A stretch of DNA of 61,636 bases from Caballeronia mineralivorans PML1(12) (GTDB lineage: Bacteria > Pseudomonadota > Gammaproteobacteria > Burkholderiales > Burkholderiaceae): NCBI RefSeq assembly GCF_001028175.1, contig NZ_AEJF01000021.1, positions 1 through 61,636 on the forward strand. Direction: 5' to 3'. The notes below the pieces were generated by a model. That model was not told the origin of the DNA, did not search any database, and worked only from the letters and a program-made list of their open reading frames with translations. Of the stretch, positions 1 to 9,821 are shown piece by piece (within the stretch, counting starts at the first letter, position 1; every line of letters starts with the position of its first letter). The position numbers were made by a program, and so were the translations under genes.

Positions 1-541
1 AGACGATCACCGGCACGTGCGGCGCGCGCCGCGAGAGCGTGGTAAGCACATCGCGCAACGCCGCCGCCTGCAACGACGTCACAATGCCAATCGCGCGCGG
101 ATGGTGCGGCAGCGGCCGCTTGCGCTCGGCGGCGAACAGCCCCTCGGCTTCAAGTTTCGCCTTCAGCTTCAAAAAGGCTTCGTACAAGCGCCCCTGCCCG
201 GTCCGGCGCACCGCTTCCACGCCGAGTTGCAACTCGCCGCGCGGTTCGTACAGGGTGACCAGCCCGCGCACTTCGATCCGGTCCCCTTCTCGCGGCGTGA
301 ACTCGGCGTACTGTGCGCGGCCGCGGAACATCACGCAGCGCATCTGCGCCTGCGCGTCCTTGATCGAGAAGTACCAGTGGCCACTCGCCGCTTTCGTAAA
401 ATTCGATACTTCCCCCGATACCCAGACGAGCGGAAACGAGCGTTCGAGCATCGACCCGATCGCGCGATTGAGCGCCGAAACGGGGATGACGGCATCGGCG
501 CTGCCGAGTTGACCGGAGGGAGTGAAAGGGTCGCTGCTCAT
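1..541 (-). CDS. xseA: Exodeoxyribonuclease VII large subunit, 5' part (runs off the window)
   Basis: This is the N-terminal ~180 residues of the large subunit of exonuclease VII, which with XseB degrades single-stranded DNA to oligonucleotides in the cytoplasm. Read on the minus strand from the ATG at 541, it begins [10 protein letters not shown]. It has the N-terminal OB-fold region ([18 protein letters not shown], then CVMFRG) and then the conserved start of the catalytic domain, [19 protein letters not shown]. The 3' end lies beyond position 1. The match to the family is clear. An unrelated overlapping plus-strand reading frame is a GC-rich shadow. Confidence 0.93.
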   Translation of the reverse strand, partial: MSSDPFTPSGQLGSADAVIPVSALNRAIGSMLERSFPLVWVSGEVSNFTKAASGHWYFSIKDAQAQMRCVMFRGRAQYAEFTPREGDRIEVRGLVTLYEPRGELQLGVEAVRRTGQGRLYEAFLKLKAKLEAEGLFAAERKRPLPHHPRAIGIVTSLQAAALRDVLTTLSRRAPHVPVIV

Positions 542-1200
542 CGAGGAAAATGGTGGTCGGTTGAGGTTAACAACACGCTGGCTTGAGAGTGGACAAATGG
601 GCCGTCCTGACAGCGCCGTGCGGCCGGTGAACAAGGCATGGACGACAAGCCCGATCAGCGTGCGAAGTGTAGCAAGTGTCCACAATGCACGCGTTACCGG
701 AAGCTGACGGAAACTCTCGTCAAATCCTGATGAACTCAGTTTAAGTCATTGTTTTTATTATATTTTTCATCTCAAAATCGCCACAAAGCCGATGCAAGGC
801 TTTCCTGAAGCCGATTTCAGGCTGCGGGAGCCCAAGTTGTTCACAGAGTTATCCACAGGCGGCTTGCGTGCAAAATCTCGCATCGAATCTACCTATTTTC
901 GGGCTGCACTCGAAGGCACTTCAACGCCGGACGGCGAGGTCCGGTTTGCCCTTAAACTGGCGCCCCGGGCAGCGCCGCGCTAGAGTGCCGGGTTCGAGGG
1001 CCAGCGCAATCATTGCGCTCTGTCGTCCACCGACCGCTTATCGTCCGCTTACATTCGCTCATTCTGGAGATCCGCCCCGATGCCAAGGTGCCGGCCGTTA
1101 TCACTGACATTGCCCTTCCCCTCGCCGCTACACCGCCCTACGTTGCTGTCCGTCCAAGCGCGCGCATCGTTCGCTCCTGAATACAAGGCCAAGGCGCGCC
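542..1200. other. Intergenic region between divergent xseA and lpxK
   Basis: About 660 bp with no convincing gene. It contains an AT-rich stretch near 745-775 and two DnaA-box-like sequences at 837-857. A 42-codon frame (1080-1208) has a possible GGAG upstream and ends across the lpxK start codon, but its sequence is not recognisable. The promoters for xseA and lpxK must lie here; none stands out. Confidence 0.6.
837..857 (+). other. Pair of DnaA-box-like sequences
   Basis: TTGTTCACA (837-845) and a perfect consensus TTATCCACA (849-857) are three bases apart, about 65 bp from an AT-rich tract. The second matches the R1-type box exactly. No dnaA, dnaN or other origin gene is nearby, so this may be a DnaA-titration or regulatory site, or chance. 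Confidence 0.4.
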
Positions 1201-2217
1201 ATGTCTGATTTCAAGCCGCCGATCGAAAACTTCCTCGCCCGCGAGTGGCGCAAGCGCGGCTGGGTCGCGTGGTCGCTGACGCCGTTCGCGTGCGTGTTCG
1301 GCTTGATTGCAGCGATTCGCCGCGCCTTCTTCGCGCTCGGCTGGATCAAGCAGGTGAATGTGGGGGTGCCGGTCGTCGTGGTTGGCAACGTGACCGTGGG
1401 CGGCACGGGCAAGACGCCGACCGTGATCGCCCTCGTCGAAGCGCTGCGCGCCGCCGGCTTCCAGCCGGGCGTCGTCTCGCGCGGTTACGGCGCGAAGATC
1501 CACGAAACCACGCGCGTGAGCCCGACGAGCCAGCCATCCGAAGTCGGCGACGAACCCCTGCTGATCGCCCGCCGCACGCATGCGCCGGTGATGGTGTCAC
1601 CGGATCGCGTGGCGGCGGCGCAGGCGTTGCTGAAAGCGAATCCATCGGTGGATGTGATCGTCAGCGACGACGGCCTGCAACACTACCGCCTCGCGCGCGC
1701 CTTCGAACTCGTGGTCTTCGACGACCGTCTCGGCGGCAATGGTTTCCTGCTGCCGGCGGGACCGCTGCGTGAATCGATGTCCCGGCACCGCGACGCCACG
1801 CTCATCAACAGCCCCTACGACCGCACGTTGCCGCCGTGGCCGAACACCTTCTCGCTGGATTTGACGACCGGCGACGCCTGGCTGCTCGATGACCCGGCCG
1901 TGCGCCGCCCTCTCAGCGCGTTCAAGGGCGAACGGGTCGCGGCTGCGGCAGGTATCGGCTCGCCGGAGCGGTTCTTCGCGTCGCTGCGCGCGGCTGGACT
2001 CACGCCGGCCACGCGCGCGTTTCCGGATCACTACGAATATCGCGACAATCCGTTCGCCGGCATCGACGCCGATTCGATCCTGATCACCGAGAAGGATGCA
2101 GTAAAATTCGGGGCCTGGCGTGACGCGCGCATCTGGGTGGTTCCAGTCGAAGCCGTGCTCAGCCCCCGCCTCATCGCATTAGTTGTGGAGAAACTCCGTG
2201 GACGCACGCCTGCTTGA
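1201..2217 (+). CDS. lpxK: Tetraacyldisaccharide 4'-kinase LpxK
   Basis: LpxK phosphorylates the 4' position of the tetraacyldisaccharide-1-phosphate precursor of lipid A, using ATP at the inner membrane. The 338-residue protein has the usual length. Its N-terminus carries a hydrophobic membrane-anchoring stretch (about residues 21-40), followed by the P-loop-like VGGTGKTPT around residues 66-74. The downstream [10 protein letters not shown] and ITEKDAVKF segments are typical of the family. The gene overlaps trm112 and precedes kdsB, the same order as in the E. coli lpxK-ycaR-kdsB cluster, so it is probably cotranscribed with them. Confidence 0.97.
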   Translation: MSDFKPPIENFLAREWRKRGWVAWSLTPFACVFGLIAAIRRAFFALGWIKQVNVGVPVVVVGNVTVGGTGKTPTVIALVEALRAAGFQPGVVSRGYGAKIHETTRVSPTSQPSEVGDEPLLIARRTHAPVMVSPDRVAAAQALLKANPSVDVIVSDDGLQHYRLARAFELVVFDDRLGGNGFLLPAGPLRESMSRHRDATLINSPYDRTLPPWPNTFSLDLTTGDAWLLDDPAVRRPLSAFKGERVAAAAGIGSPERFFASLRAAGLTPATRAFPDHYEYRDNPFAGIDADSILITEKDAVKFGAWRDARIWVVPVEAVLSPRLIALVVEKLRGRTPA

Positions 2218-2404
2218 AATCCTTGTCTGCCCGATTTGCAAGACCCAGCTCACGTATGACCGCGCGGCGCAGGAACTCATCTGCAATGTCGACAAGCTCG
2301 CTTACCCCATCCGCGACGGCATTCCCATCATGCTGCCGGACGAAGCCCGCCAGACCGTGGAAGGCACGCCCGTCGAGCCGTTGAAACCTGCCGGCGGGAA
2401 TTGA
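2198..2404 (+). CDS. Trm112 family protein (YcaR-like)
   Basis: A 68-residue protein of the Trm112/YcaR family, small zinc-ribbon-like proteins whose eukaryotic relatives activate methyltransferases; the bacterial role is not settled. The CPIC pair at residues 11-14 and the [13 protein letters not shown] segment are diagnostic. I chose the GTG at 2198 because translation from there gives the family's usual N-terminus ([13 protein letters not shown]), and GGAG lies 8 bases upstream; a TTG at 2183 is less likely. It overlaps the end of lpxK by 20 bp, suggesting translational coupling. Confidence 0.93.
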   Translation: MDARLLEILVCPICKTQLTYDRAAQELICNVDKLAYPIRDGIPIMLPDEARQTVEGTPVEPLKPAGGN

Positions 2405-2423
2405 GGCTTTAAATCGAGGTTTT

Positions 2424-3233
2424 ATGAACGCACACGTTCCGGTCGCGCCGCCCTTCATAGCAGTCGTGCCCGCGCGGCTCGCGTCCACGCGGCTGCCGGA
2501 CAAGCCACTGGCGGATATCGGCGGCAAACCGATGGTCGTGCGCGTGGCCGAGCGCGCGCGTTTATCGGGCGCGCTGCAAGTGCTGATCGCAACCGATTCG
2601 CAGCGCGTGGTCGAAGTCGCGAAGGAACATGGCTTCGACGCCTTGCTCACCCGCGCCGATCATCCGAACGGCACGGACCGGCTCGCCGAAGTCGCGACGC
2701 ATTTCGGCTGGAGCGACGAGACCATCGTGGTCAATGTACAGGGCGACGAACCGTTGATCGACCCGGCGCTCGTGCGCAACGTGGCGGCGCATCTGGCGGC
2801 GCATCCGTCGTGCGCGATCGCGACCGCGGCGCATCCCATCCATGATCCCGCCGATGTCTTCAATCCGAACGTGGTGAAAGTCGTGCTGGATTCGAAGAGC
2901 GTTGCGCTGTATTTTTCGCGCGCACCGATTCCGTGGTCGCGTGACGCGTGGCAGAAGGACTGGCCGAATGTCGCCGCGCTCGGCGCACGCCCGTCCGTTC
3001 CCTCCAATGTGCTGCGGCACATCGGCCTGTATGCATATCGCGCGAAGTTCTTGCGGATTTACCCCACGCTGTCCGTGGCTCCGATCGAAGAAGGCGAGGC
3101 GCTCGAGCAGCTGCGCGCGCTCTGGCACGGCGAGCGCATCGCAGTGCTGACGACGAACGACGCGCCCCCGCCGGGTGTCGATACCCCCACCGATCTCGAG
3201 CGTGTCCGCGCGTTGTTTGGTGCTTCGGCATAA
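2424..3233 (+). CDS. kdsB: 3-deoxy-manno-octulosonate cytidylyltransferase KdsB
   Basis: KdsB activates KDO with CTP to CMP-KDO, the sugar donor for the inner core of lipopolysaccharide. The 269 residues begin with the nucleotide-binding signature [17 protein letters not shown] and contain [10 protein letters not shown], the metal and CTP-binding region. The gene starts 19 bp after trm112 and completes an lpxK-trm112-kdsB cluster devoted to lipid A and KDO supply. Confidence 0.97.
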   Translation: MNAHVPVAPPFIAVVPARLASTRLPDKPLADIGGKPMVVRVAERARLSGALQVLIATDSQRVVEVAKEHGFDALLTRADHPNGTDRLAEVATHFGWSDETIVVNVQGDEPLIDPALVRNVAAHLAAHPSCAIATAAHPIHDPADVFNPNVVKVVLDSKSVALYFSRAPIPWSRDAWQKDWPNVAALGARPSVPSNVLRHIGLYAYRAKFLRIYPTLSVAPIEEGEALEQLRALWHGERIAVLTTNDAPPPGVDTPTDLERVRALFGASA

Positions 3234-4408
<1,175 letters not shown>

Positions 4409-4455
4409 TCGTCACCCGGCGCTCACACCTAAGCGCCGGGGACACGCCTTCCGAA

Positions 4456-4490
4456 ACCCGCTCGTGCTCCATCGGCCGAGCGGGTTTTTC
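4456..4490 (+). terminator. Rho-independent terminator after adk
   Basis: AACCCGCTCG pairs with CGAGCGGGTT across a short loop and is followed by a run of T. A second, weaker GC-rich inverted repeat (CCCGGCGCT / AGCGCCGGG) lies at 4416-4440. Confidence 0.8.
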
Positions 4491-4566
4491 GTTCTGAGCG
4501 ATCCTTGGGACGAGCACGATTACGTATAACCAGATTACGTATAACCATCATCAAGGAGCACACAGC

Positions 4567-5325
4567 ATGGACATCCAGGACAACGTTTTTCTCGTCACCG
4601 GCGGCGCATCGGGCCTCGGCGCCGCCACCGCGCAACTGATCCGCGACCACGGTGGCAAGGTCGTGCTCGCCGACATGAACGAAGCGGGCGGCGAGAAGCT
4701 CGCGAAGGAACTCGGCGGTGTGTTCGTGAAGTGCGATGTGAGCCGCGAGGAAGACGGCCAGCGCGCCGTGGAAGCCGCGACGCAGCTCGGCAGCCTGTGC
4801 GGGCTGGTCAATTGCGCGGGCATCGCGCCGGCCGCGAAGACCGTGGGCAAGGATGGTCCGCACGCGCTTGATCTGTTCGCCAAGACCATCGGCGTGAATC
4901 TGATCGGCACCTTCAACATGATCCGGCTGGCGGCAGCGGCCATGTCGAAGAACGAACCGAATGCGGCGGGTGAACGTGGCGTGATCGTGAGCACTGCGTC
5001 GGTGGCGGCTTACGATGGCCAGATCGGACAAGCTGCGTACGCGGCATCGAAGGGCGGCGTGGTCGGCATGACGCTGCCCATCGCCCGTGATTTGTCGCGC
5101 AACGGCATTCGCGTGATGACGATTGCGCCGGGCCTCTTCGAAACACCCATGCTGCTCGGCATGCCGCAGGAAGTGCAGGATGCGCTAGGTGCAATGGTGC
5201 CGTTCCCGTCGCGACTCGGCAAACCGAACGAGTACGCGATGCTCGTCAAACAGATCTTCGATAACCCGATGCTCAACGGCGAGGTGATTCGTCTTGACGG
5301 TGCCATCCGGATGCAGCCGAAGTAA
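4567..5325 (+). CDS. Short-chain dehydrogenase, probable 3-hydroxyacyl-CoA dehydrogenase type
   Basis: A 252-residue NAD(P)-dependent short-chain dehydrogenase/reductase. The cofactor motif TGGASGLG is at residues 11-18, NCAG at 82-85, the catalytic serine region STASVAAYD near 142-150, and YAASK at 158-162. The overall sequence resembles type-2 3-hydroxyacyl-CoA dehydrogenases (HSD17B10-like), which act in fatty-acid or branched-chain catabolism; the substrate is inferred. It stands alone between two terminators. Confidence 0.88.
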   Translation: MDIQDNVFLVTGGASGLGAATAQLIRDHGGKVVLADMNEAGGEKLAKELGGVFVKCDVSREEDGQRAVEAATQLGSLCGLVNCAGIAPAAKTVGKDGPHALDLFAKTIGVNLIGTFNMIRLAAAAMSKNEPNAAGERGVIVSTASVAAYDGQIGQAAYAASKGGVVGMTLPIARDLSRNGIRVMTIAPGLFETPMLLGMPQEVQDALGAMVPFPSRLGKPNEYAMLVKQIFDNPMLNGEVIRLDGAIRMQPK

Positions 5326-5346
5326 GTTTTTAGCGCGCGCGTAATG

Positions 5347-5385
5347 AAAAACGGCGGTCATCGCGTTAGATGTGCCGCCGTTTTT
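5347..5385. terminator. Bidirectional terminator
   Basis: AAAACGGCGG pairs with CCGCCGTTTT; a T-run follows on the plus strand and an A-run precedes, so it could serve both the dehydrogenase and the convergent minus-strand operon. Confidence 0.8.
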
Positions 5386-5407
5386 TGCGCTTTACAGGGC
5401 TACTAGA

Positions 5408-6253
5408 TCACTCGCCGTTGTGCTGCGTGCGCTGCCTCAGTTCATGCAATTCCGTTTCCACAACGGTCGCGTCCTCGGCATCCGGCCGGTCATCGAGATA
5501 ACGACGCAAGTCTTCCATCGCCGGGCGCAAATAATCGAGACGCGCATAAGCAAAGCCACGATCGCGCACTTCTTCAATACTCCCCGGCATCAGGATCACC
5601 AGCCGCTGCTGCACGGCAAGCAGCCGTTGCCAGCGCTCCGTCTGCAAGTAAATGCTCTTCAAATTCCGCAGCATTCGTCCGATGATTTCCCGGCGCGTGG
5701 CGGGTTGCAACAGGATCTTCAGCGCGCTGCCAATCGATTCCCCTACCCGCTGCACATACGGCTCGAGCATCTCGACCATCGCCGATTCGGACAGTGAATG
5801 GCCCGTAGTCGGATCGAGCATCACGTCGCCATCGGGCGTTGTCACCCGCAGCAGAAAGTGCGCCGGAAACGACACACCGCGCACCGGAATGCCAAGCTGC
5901 TCGCTCATCTCCAGGTACACGACCGCCAGCGAAATCGGAATCCCGCGGCGCCGCTTCAGCACCATGTTCAGGTGGCTGTTATCGGGATCGTAGTAATCGT
6001 TGTGATTGCTGGTAAAACCCAGCTCGCGGAAGAAAAAACGATTCAGCACGCCGACTTTCTGCTTGATATCGGCATCTTCGGGCATACGGCGGCGCACACG
6101 CAAAACCAGCTCGTCGATCTCAGCCAGTACGCCCTGCAAATCGAGATCCGGATACGCGTCCTGGGCAAGCGACAACGCCGCCTCGGTGAGCGGCAGACTC
6201 TCGTCCTCCGCCACAAGCGAGGTGAAATAGTCGAGGATGCGCGTCGTCGTCAT
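5408..6253 (-). CDS. SirB1-family transglutaminase-like/TPR protein
   Basis: A 281-residue protein of the SirB1 family, with an N-terminal transglutaminase-like fold and a C-terminal tetratricopeptide segment. Family features are visible: RRRGIPISLAVVYLEMSEQLGIPVRGVSFPAHFLLR in the middle of the protein (quoted here as RRRGIPISLAVVYL plus the FPAHFLLR block) and DPTTGHSLSE soon after. The C-terminal third (RWQRLLAVQQRLVILMPGS onward) is TPR-like. The molecular role is not established. The ATG at 6253 overlaps the murJ stop as TGATG, so translation is probably coupled to murJ; a GTG one codon upstream is possible. Confidence 0.85.
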   Translation of the reverse strand: MTTTRILDYFTSLVAEDESLPLTEAALSLAQDAYPDLDLQGVLAEIDELVLRVRRRMPEDADIKQKVGVLNRFFFRELGFTSNHNDYYDPDNSHLNMVLKRRRGIPISLAVVYLEMSEQLGIPVRGVSFPAHFLLRVTTPDGDVMLDPTTGHSLSESAMVEMLEPYVQRVGESIGSALKILLQPATRREIIGRMLRNLKSIYLQTERWQRLLAVQQRLVILMPGSIEEVRDRGFAYARLDYLRPAMEDLRRYLDDRPDAEDATVVETELHELRQRTQHNGE

Positions 6254-7803
6254 CACAGCGTTCGCCTTCTGAAATACGCGTATTTAAAACCCATCGCAGA
6301 GAGCATACCGAAATATAGCGCACCGAATACAACCAGGCTTGCACCGAGAAGCACAATTCGCTCCAGTGGTGTGGCGCGCATGCCAATCCAGTCGAAATTG
6401 CCGGCCACCCAATGCATCACGCCGGCGAGCACGAGGCACGCGCCAAGCAATTGCACGAAGAACCGCGCCCATCCCGCCGATGGCTGGTAAATCCCGCGTT
6501 TCCTCAAGCCGATGAACAAAAGCGTGGCGTTCACGCACGCACCGAGCCCGATGGACAGCGTCAATCCGGCGTGAGCGAAGATTGGTACGAAAATCACGTT
6601 GCTGATCTGGATGGCGATCAACACGATAATGCCGATGATCACCGGCGTCTTGATGTCCTGCTTCGCGTAGAAGCCGGGCGTGAGGATCTTGATCAGAATC
6701 AGCCCGATCAGCCCGACGCCATACGCCGACAACGCGCGGCCGACCATCAGGACGGAATGCGCATCGAATTTACCGTAGTGGAACAGCGTGGCCGTCAGCG
6801 GCTCCGCGAAGAAAAACAGTGCGCAGGCGCTGGGCGCGGCCATCAGGAACGTGATGCGCAGACCCCAGTCGAGGAGCGCCGAATATTCGACCGGATCGGC
6901 GTCCACGTGCGCCTTCGACAGGCTCGGCAACAGGATCGTGCCAAGCGCCGCGCCGAGCAGCGCGGTAGGAAACTCCATCAGGCGGTCGGAATAATTGATC
7001 CACGACACAGCGCCCGGGCCGAGACGCGACGCGATGTTCGTGTTGATGATCAGGCTCAGTTGCGCGACAGACACGCCGAACGTCATGGGCACCATCTTGA
7101 TCAGCACGCGCTTGACGCCCGGATGCCGCAACGCCCGCAGAAAATTCAGGCCGATGCGCGGGATCATGTCGATCTTCTTGAGGCCGGGCAACTGCACGAG
7201 AAACTGCAAGATTCCGCCAACGATTACCGCATACGCCAGCGCGTAGACCGGCACTTTCAGATGCGGCGCGAGAAAGATGGCGGCCGCGATGAAGGACACG
7301 TTGAGCAGCACGGGCGCGAACGCGGGCAGCGAGAATTGCCGGTAGGTATTGAGCACCCCGGACGCCAGCGATGTCAGCGAGATGAAGATGATGTACGGGA
7401 ACATGATCTGGGTCATCGTCACCGCGAGGCCGAACGCGTGGTCGTCGTGCTCGAGCCCCGATGCCACCGCGAACACGACCCAGGACGCACCCGCCACACC
7501 TGCCAGCGATACGGCGGCGAGCGCCCACGCGAGCACCGTCGACATGGCGTCGACCAGGGCCTTGGTGGCATCGTGACCCTCGGTGTTCTTGAACTCGGCG
7601 AGGATGGGCACGAATGCCTGCGAGAACGCCCCTTCTGCAGACAAGCGCCGCAACAGGTTCGGTATGCGAAAGGCGACGTAGAATGCGTCGGTGAATTGAC
7701 TGGCGCCGAAGGCTCGCGCGATCAGCGTTTCGCGGATCAGGCCGGTCACGCGGGAAAGCAGCGTGAAGCCGCTGACCGTCAGTAGGGCTCGGAATAGATT
7801 CAT
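6253..7803 (-). CDS. murJ: Lipid II flippase MurJ (MviN)
   Basis: A 516-residue polytopic inner-membrane protein of the MOP exporter superfamily that flips the peptidoglycan precursor lipid II. The N-terminal block SRVTGLIRETLIARAFGAS and the following FYVAFRIPNLLRRLSAEGA are hallmark MurJ sequences, including conserved arginines needed for transport in E. coli. About fourteen hydrophobic segments can be traced. It is the first gene of a two-gene minus-strand unit with the SirB1-like gene; rpsT lies divergently upstream, as in many beta-proteobacteria. Confidence 0.96.
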   Translation of the reverse strand: MNLFRALLTVSGFTLLSRVTGLIRETLIARAFGASQFTDAFYVAFRIPNLLRRLSAEGAFSQAFVPILAEFKNTEGHDATKALVDAMSTVLAWALAAVSLAGVAGASWVVFAVASGLEHDDHAFGLAVTMTQIMFPYIIFISLTSLASGVLNTYRQFSLPAFAPVLLNVSFIAAAIFLAPHLKVPVYALAYAVIVGGILQFLVQLPGLKKIDMIPRIGLNFLRALRHPGVKRVLIKMVPMTFGVSVAQLSLIINTNIASRLGPGAVSWINYSDRLMEFPTALLGAALGTILLPSLSKAHVDADPVEYSALLDWGLRITFLMAAPSACALFFFAEPLTATLFHYGKFDAHSVLMVGRALSAYGVGLIGLILIKILTPGFYAKQDIKTPVIIGIIVLIAIQISNVIFVPIFAHAGLTLSIGLGACVNATLLFIGLRKRGIYQPSAGWARFFVQLLGACLVLAGVMHWVAGNFDWIGMRATPLERIVLLGASLVVFGALYFGMLSAMGFKYAYFRRRTL

Positions 7804-7963
7804 GGGGCGCTTATTATACGGTCGGCATGATGAATGCGACGCGTTGCAACATTTGGCGAATCGTTAGAATTTGCAACGGCGTTTGGTCCTTCACTGCGCC
7901 CGGTTTCCACAGGCCTGGTCCCGCCAGTCGCGTGATCCCCGCGTGATCCTGGCTGCCAAACCC

Positions 7964-7973
7964 CGGCAAAAAC
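7964..7973. repeat. Left target-site duplication of composite transposon
   Basis: CGGCAAAAAC lies immediately outside the left inverted repeat and is repeated perfectly, in the same orientation, at 9803-9812 just outside the right one. Confidence 0.88.
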
Positions 7974-8705
7974 CAGGGGTTGCGCACGAAGACCCGCATC
8001 AATAAAGGGACGCAGCGGTTGTAAACAATCAGCGGGTCAGGTTTTACTCTTGTTTTTTGCCAGAACGAGAGATGGCCTCGATCATGGACGCATTTGCCGA
8101 TTTGCGGGATCCGCGCTGCCGTACCTGTCGTTATCCGTTACCGGAAATCCTGTTCGCGGCATTGAGCACGGTGTTGTGCGGCGTGGAGGGCTGGAGAGTT
8201 CGTACTGGGAACATGTCGAACACGACAAGGGGCACGGGCGGCTGGAAACACGAGTCTGCCGCGTGACCGGATGACCTCGCGTGGCGCTGGCCGCGACAGG
8301 GCAGCACTGGGCCGGCCTTGAGCGTCTGGTCATGCTTGAGCGTACCCGTGAGCAAGGTGGCAAGACGAGCACTGAGCGCTGAGCGCTGCTATTACATCAG
8401 TTCGAAAGCCGTGAAGGCTGCGGAGATGGCTCGACTCATCCGGGCGCATTGGGGCATCGAAAACCAGTTGCACTGGGTACTCGATGTGTCCTGGGGTGAG
8501 GGTGCCAGTCTGATCCGCGACAAGGTGGCCGCGCAGAACATGGCCAGCCTGCGCGAGATCACGCTGAACCTTGCTCGACTTGAGCAGAGCCGCCAGCCGA
8601 AAAAGATCAGCCTCAAGAACATCCGCAACCTCGCCGCATGGGATACCGCTCTGCGTGACTCCGCTCTCGGCCTTGCCTGACAGGGGCCTTCGTGCGGAAG
8701 CCCTG
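7974..8705 (+). mobile_element. ISAs1-family element, internally deleted copy 1
   Basis: A 732-bp copy with both 22-bp terminal inverted repeats (7974-7995 and 8684-8705, 19 of 22 positions matching). Full-length ISAs1-family elements are roughly 1.2-1.3 kb, so about 500 bp is missing internally. No direct repeat flanks this copy alone, which supports it having moved as one end of the composite. Confidence 0.82.
8057..8680 (+). pseudogene. ISAs1-family transposase, deleted and frameshifted
   Basis: The N-terminal ~55 residues (FADLRDPRCRTCRYPLPEIL) match the start of ISAs1-type DDE transposases. After CGVEG the frame jumps to a later part of the protein (KGHGRLETRVCRV, TGQHWAGLERLV, spread over two frames). 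The C-terminus then continues in another frame with YYISSKAVKAAEMARLIRAH and WGIENQLHWVLDVSWGEGAS. The central catalytic portion is gone. The N-terminal segment is nearly identical to the second copy at 9413-9719. Confidence 0.85.
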
Positions 8706-8714
8706 CCTGCCCTC

Positions 8715-9113
8715 TCACTCGAGAAGACGAGCTGCCTTGCTCTGTGCCATAAGGCGCTTCACCGCCTTTTTGTCGAATGACACGAAGGTTTCGCCGCCCA
8801 GCCATCGCCCCTCGTAGGCAATCACCCCATCCGCGAAATCGCCGCCAGCGTCCAGCAGCGCAAGTCCGGCTTCGACAGCTGGACGGTTTACAACAACATT
8901 TGCGGCATTGGTCAGGCGCCGCACAGCGTCGGCAATTTCATCGGACGCGATTTTGTAACCCTGTGAGAGCACCCACACCAACTCGCATAACGACGGAAGC
9001 GCGATCGCGACAAGTTCGGCCGCCGCGAGCTCCGATTGCGCGAGCGCGCTTTGCTGCTCGTCGTCACCAATCATCGCCCGCACAAGAACGTTCGTATCGG
9101 CCGTAATCTTCAT
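8715..9113 (-). CDS. PIN-domain toxin (VapC-like ribonuclease)
   Basis: A 132-residue PIN-domain protein, the toxin of a type II toxin-antitoxin pair; relatives are Mg2+-dependent RNases. The expected acidic residues are present: Asp6 (ITADTNVLVRA), Glu44 (LCELVWVL), Asp92/Asp95 (GGDFADGVIA) and Asp114 (FVSFDKKAVKRL). The ATG at 9113 overlaps the antitoxin stop as ATGA, indicating translational coupling; a longer start at 9128 lies inside the antitoxin gene. The stop is only 9 bp from the end of IS copy 1. It appears intact and is cargo of the composite transposon. Confidence 0.88.
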   Translation of the reverse strand: MKITADTNVLVRAMIGDDEQQSALAQSELAAAELVAIALPSLCELVWVLSQGYKIASDEIADAVRRLTNAANVVVNRPAVEAGLALLDAGGDFADGVIAYEGRWLGGETFVSFDKKAVKRLMAQSKAARLLE

Positions 9114-9361
9114 CGCTCGCCAGCCCAACCTTTCGCAGCCAAGTCATTCATGTCGTCGATCGACAGCGCGGGACGGTTTTCTTTTTTTAGAAGGTTGAAA
9201 ACCGCACTGATCGGCTCGCTGGCGCGCTCAGCACTTACCATCACCCGACCGTCTGGAAGCTTATCGACCGAGATCCGCTGCCCTGGTTGAACGCCCAGAT
9301 GGTCCAGAACATCCTTACGTAAGGTGACCTGCCCTTTCGATGTCACGGTTAGCGTACTCAT
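9110..9361 (-). CDS. AbrB/MazE-type antitoxin (VapB-like)
   Basis: An 83-residue protein starting STLTVTSKGQVTLRKDVLDH, the swapped-hairpin AbrB/SpoVT DNA-binding fold typical of VapB and MazE antitoxins. The C-terminal ALSIDDMNDLAAKGWAG is the likely toxin-binding tail. I chose the ATG at 9361 because GAGAGG then lies 5 bases upstream; an adjacent ATG at 9364 is too close to it. A promoter with an internal inverted repeat lies immediately upstream, consistent with autoregulation. The gene is translationally coupled to the toxin. Confidence 0.87.
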   Translation of the reverse strand: MSTLTVTSKGQVTLRKDVLDHLGVQPGQRISVDKLPDGRVMVSAERASEPISAVFNLLKKENRPALSIDDMNDLAAKGWAGER

Positions 9362-9381
9362 CATGCCCTCTCGAAAGATAT

Positions 9382-9410
9382 ATAGTAAGGCGTTTTCACC
9401 TTACATTCAA
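9382..9410 (-). promoter_or_regulatory. Promoter and operator of the VapBC-type operon
   Basis: On the minus strand, TTGAAT (9410-9405) and TACTAT (9387-9382) are 17 bases apart. An inverted repeat GTAAGG-8 nt-CCTTAC (9385-9404) fills the spacer, the usual place for an antitoxin operator. The promoter abuts the truncated end of IS copy 2. Confidence 0.65.
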
Positions 9411-9412
9411 GC

Positions 9413-9719
9413 TCAAGGAGTATCCCATCCGGCCCAGTTGATGAAGCACTGCTCGAAGGCCTTCGCGCTTAGCGCACCGAACACGCGCGCAAAGGTATCG
9501 GGCGAGGCAATACGGCTCTCGTATGGCAGGTGGGTCGCAACCAGGCCAGTTGGGTACGGGCCCACAGAGGGTGGTCGTCTCCCAATCCTCCACGCCGCAC
9601 AACACCGCGCTCAATGCCGCGAACAGGATTTCCGGTAACGGATAACGACAGGTACGGCAGCGCGGAGCCCGCAAATCGGCACATGCGTCCATGATCGAGG
9701 CCATCTCTCGTTCTGGCAA
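9413..9719 (-). pseudogene. ISAs1-family transposase N-terminal fragment, frameshifted
   Basis: Reads DACADLRAPRCRTCRYPLPE and on to CGVEDWETT, then two frame changes are needed to follow the family sequence (WARTQLAWLR, then YESRIASPDTFARVFGALSA and FINWAGWDTP). Only the first ~110 residues are represented. It retains sequence that copy 1 has lost, so the two copies are complementary relics of one parental IS. Confidence 0.83.
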
Positions 9720-9802
9720 AAAACAAGAGTAAAACCTGACGCGCTGATTGTTTACAACCGCTGCGTCCCTTTATTGATGCGGGCCTTCGTGCGCAACCCC
9801 TG
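9413..9802 (-). mobile_element. ISAs1-family element, truncated copy 2
   Basis: About 390 bp of the transposase-start end of the same IS as copy 1, in opposite orientation, with one terminal inverted repeat at 9781-9802. The inner end stops where the toxin-antitoxin promoter begins. The other two thirds of the element are missing. Confidence 0.82.
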
Positions 9803-9812
9803 CGGCAAAAAC
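9803..9812. repeat. Right target-site duplication of composite transposon
   Basis: Perfect copy of the 10-bp sequence at 7964-7973, directly adjoining the right terminal inverted repeat. Confidence 0.88.
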
Positions 9813-9821
9813 CAGCCGGGC

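Larger units (their letters stand above)
7974..9802. mobile_element. Composite transposon: two ISAs1-type copies flanking a VapBC-type module
   Basis: A 1,829-bp unit whose outer ends are the same terminal sequence in inverted orientation (left CAGGGGTTGCGCACGAAG from 7974; right its complement ending at 9802). A perfect 10-bp direct repeat (7964-7973, 9803-9812) flanks it, which fits the 8-10-bp duplications known for ISAs1-family elements. This shows that the whole unit inserted as one piece between murJ and rpsT. Inside are IS copy 1, a toxin gene, an antitoxin gene and a truncated IS copy 2. Both transposase copies are now broken, so the unit should be immobile on its own. Confidence 0.85.

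Noticed and set aside
1080..1208. 42-codon frame with GGAG upstream, ending over the lpxK start codon
   Set aside because: The position would suit a coupled leader peptide, but the sequence is not recognisable and codon use gives no support; kept only as a note.
6412..7785. A 457-codon plus-strand frame
   Set aside because: It is antisense to murJ and has an implausible Arg/Asp/His-rich composition.
7814..8002. 62-codon minus-strand frame between murJ and the transposon
   Set aside because: It crosses the transposon border and target duplication and has no family resemblance or ribosome-binding site.
8050..8274. Intact small protein inside IS copy 1
   Set aside because: It is a frame-switched piece of the transposase (KGHGRLETRVCRV) left by an internal deletion.
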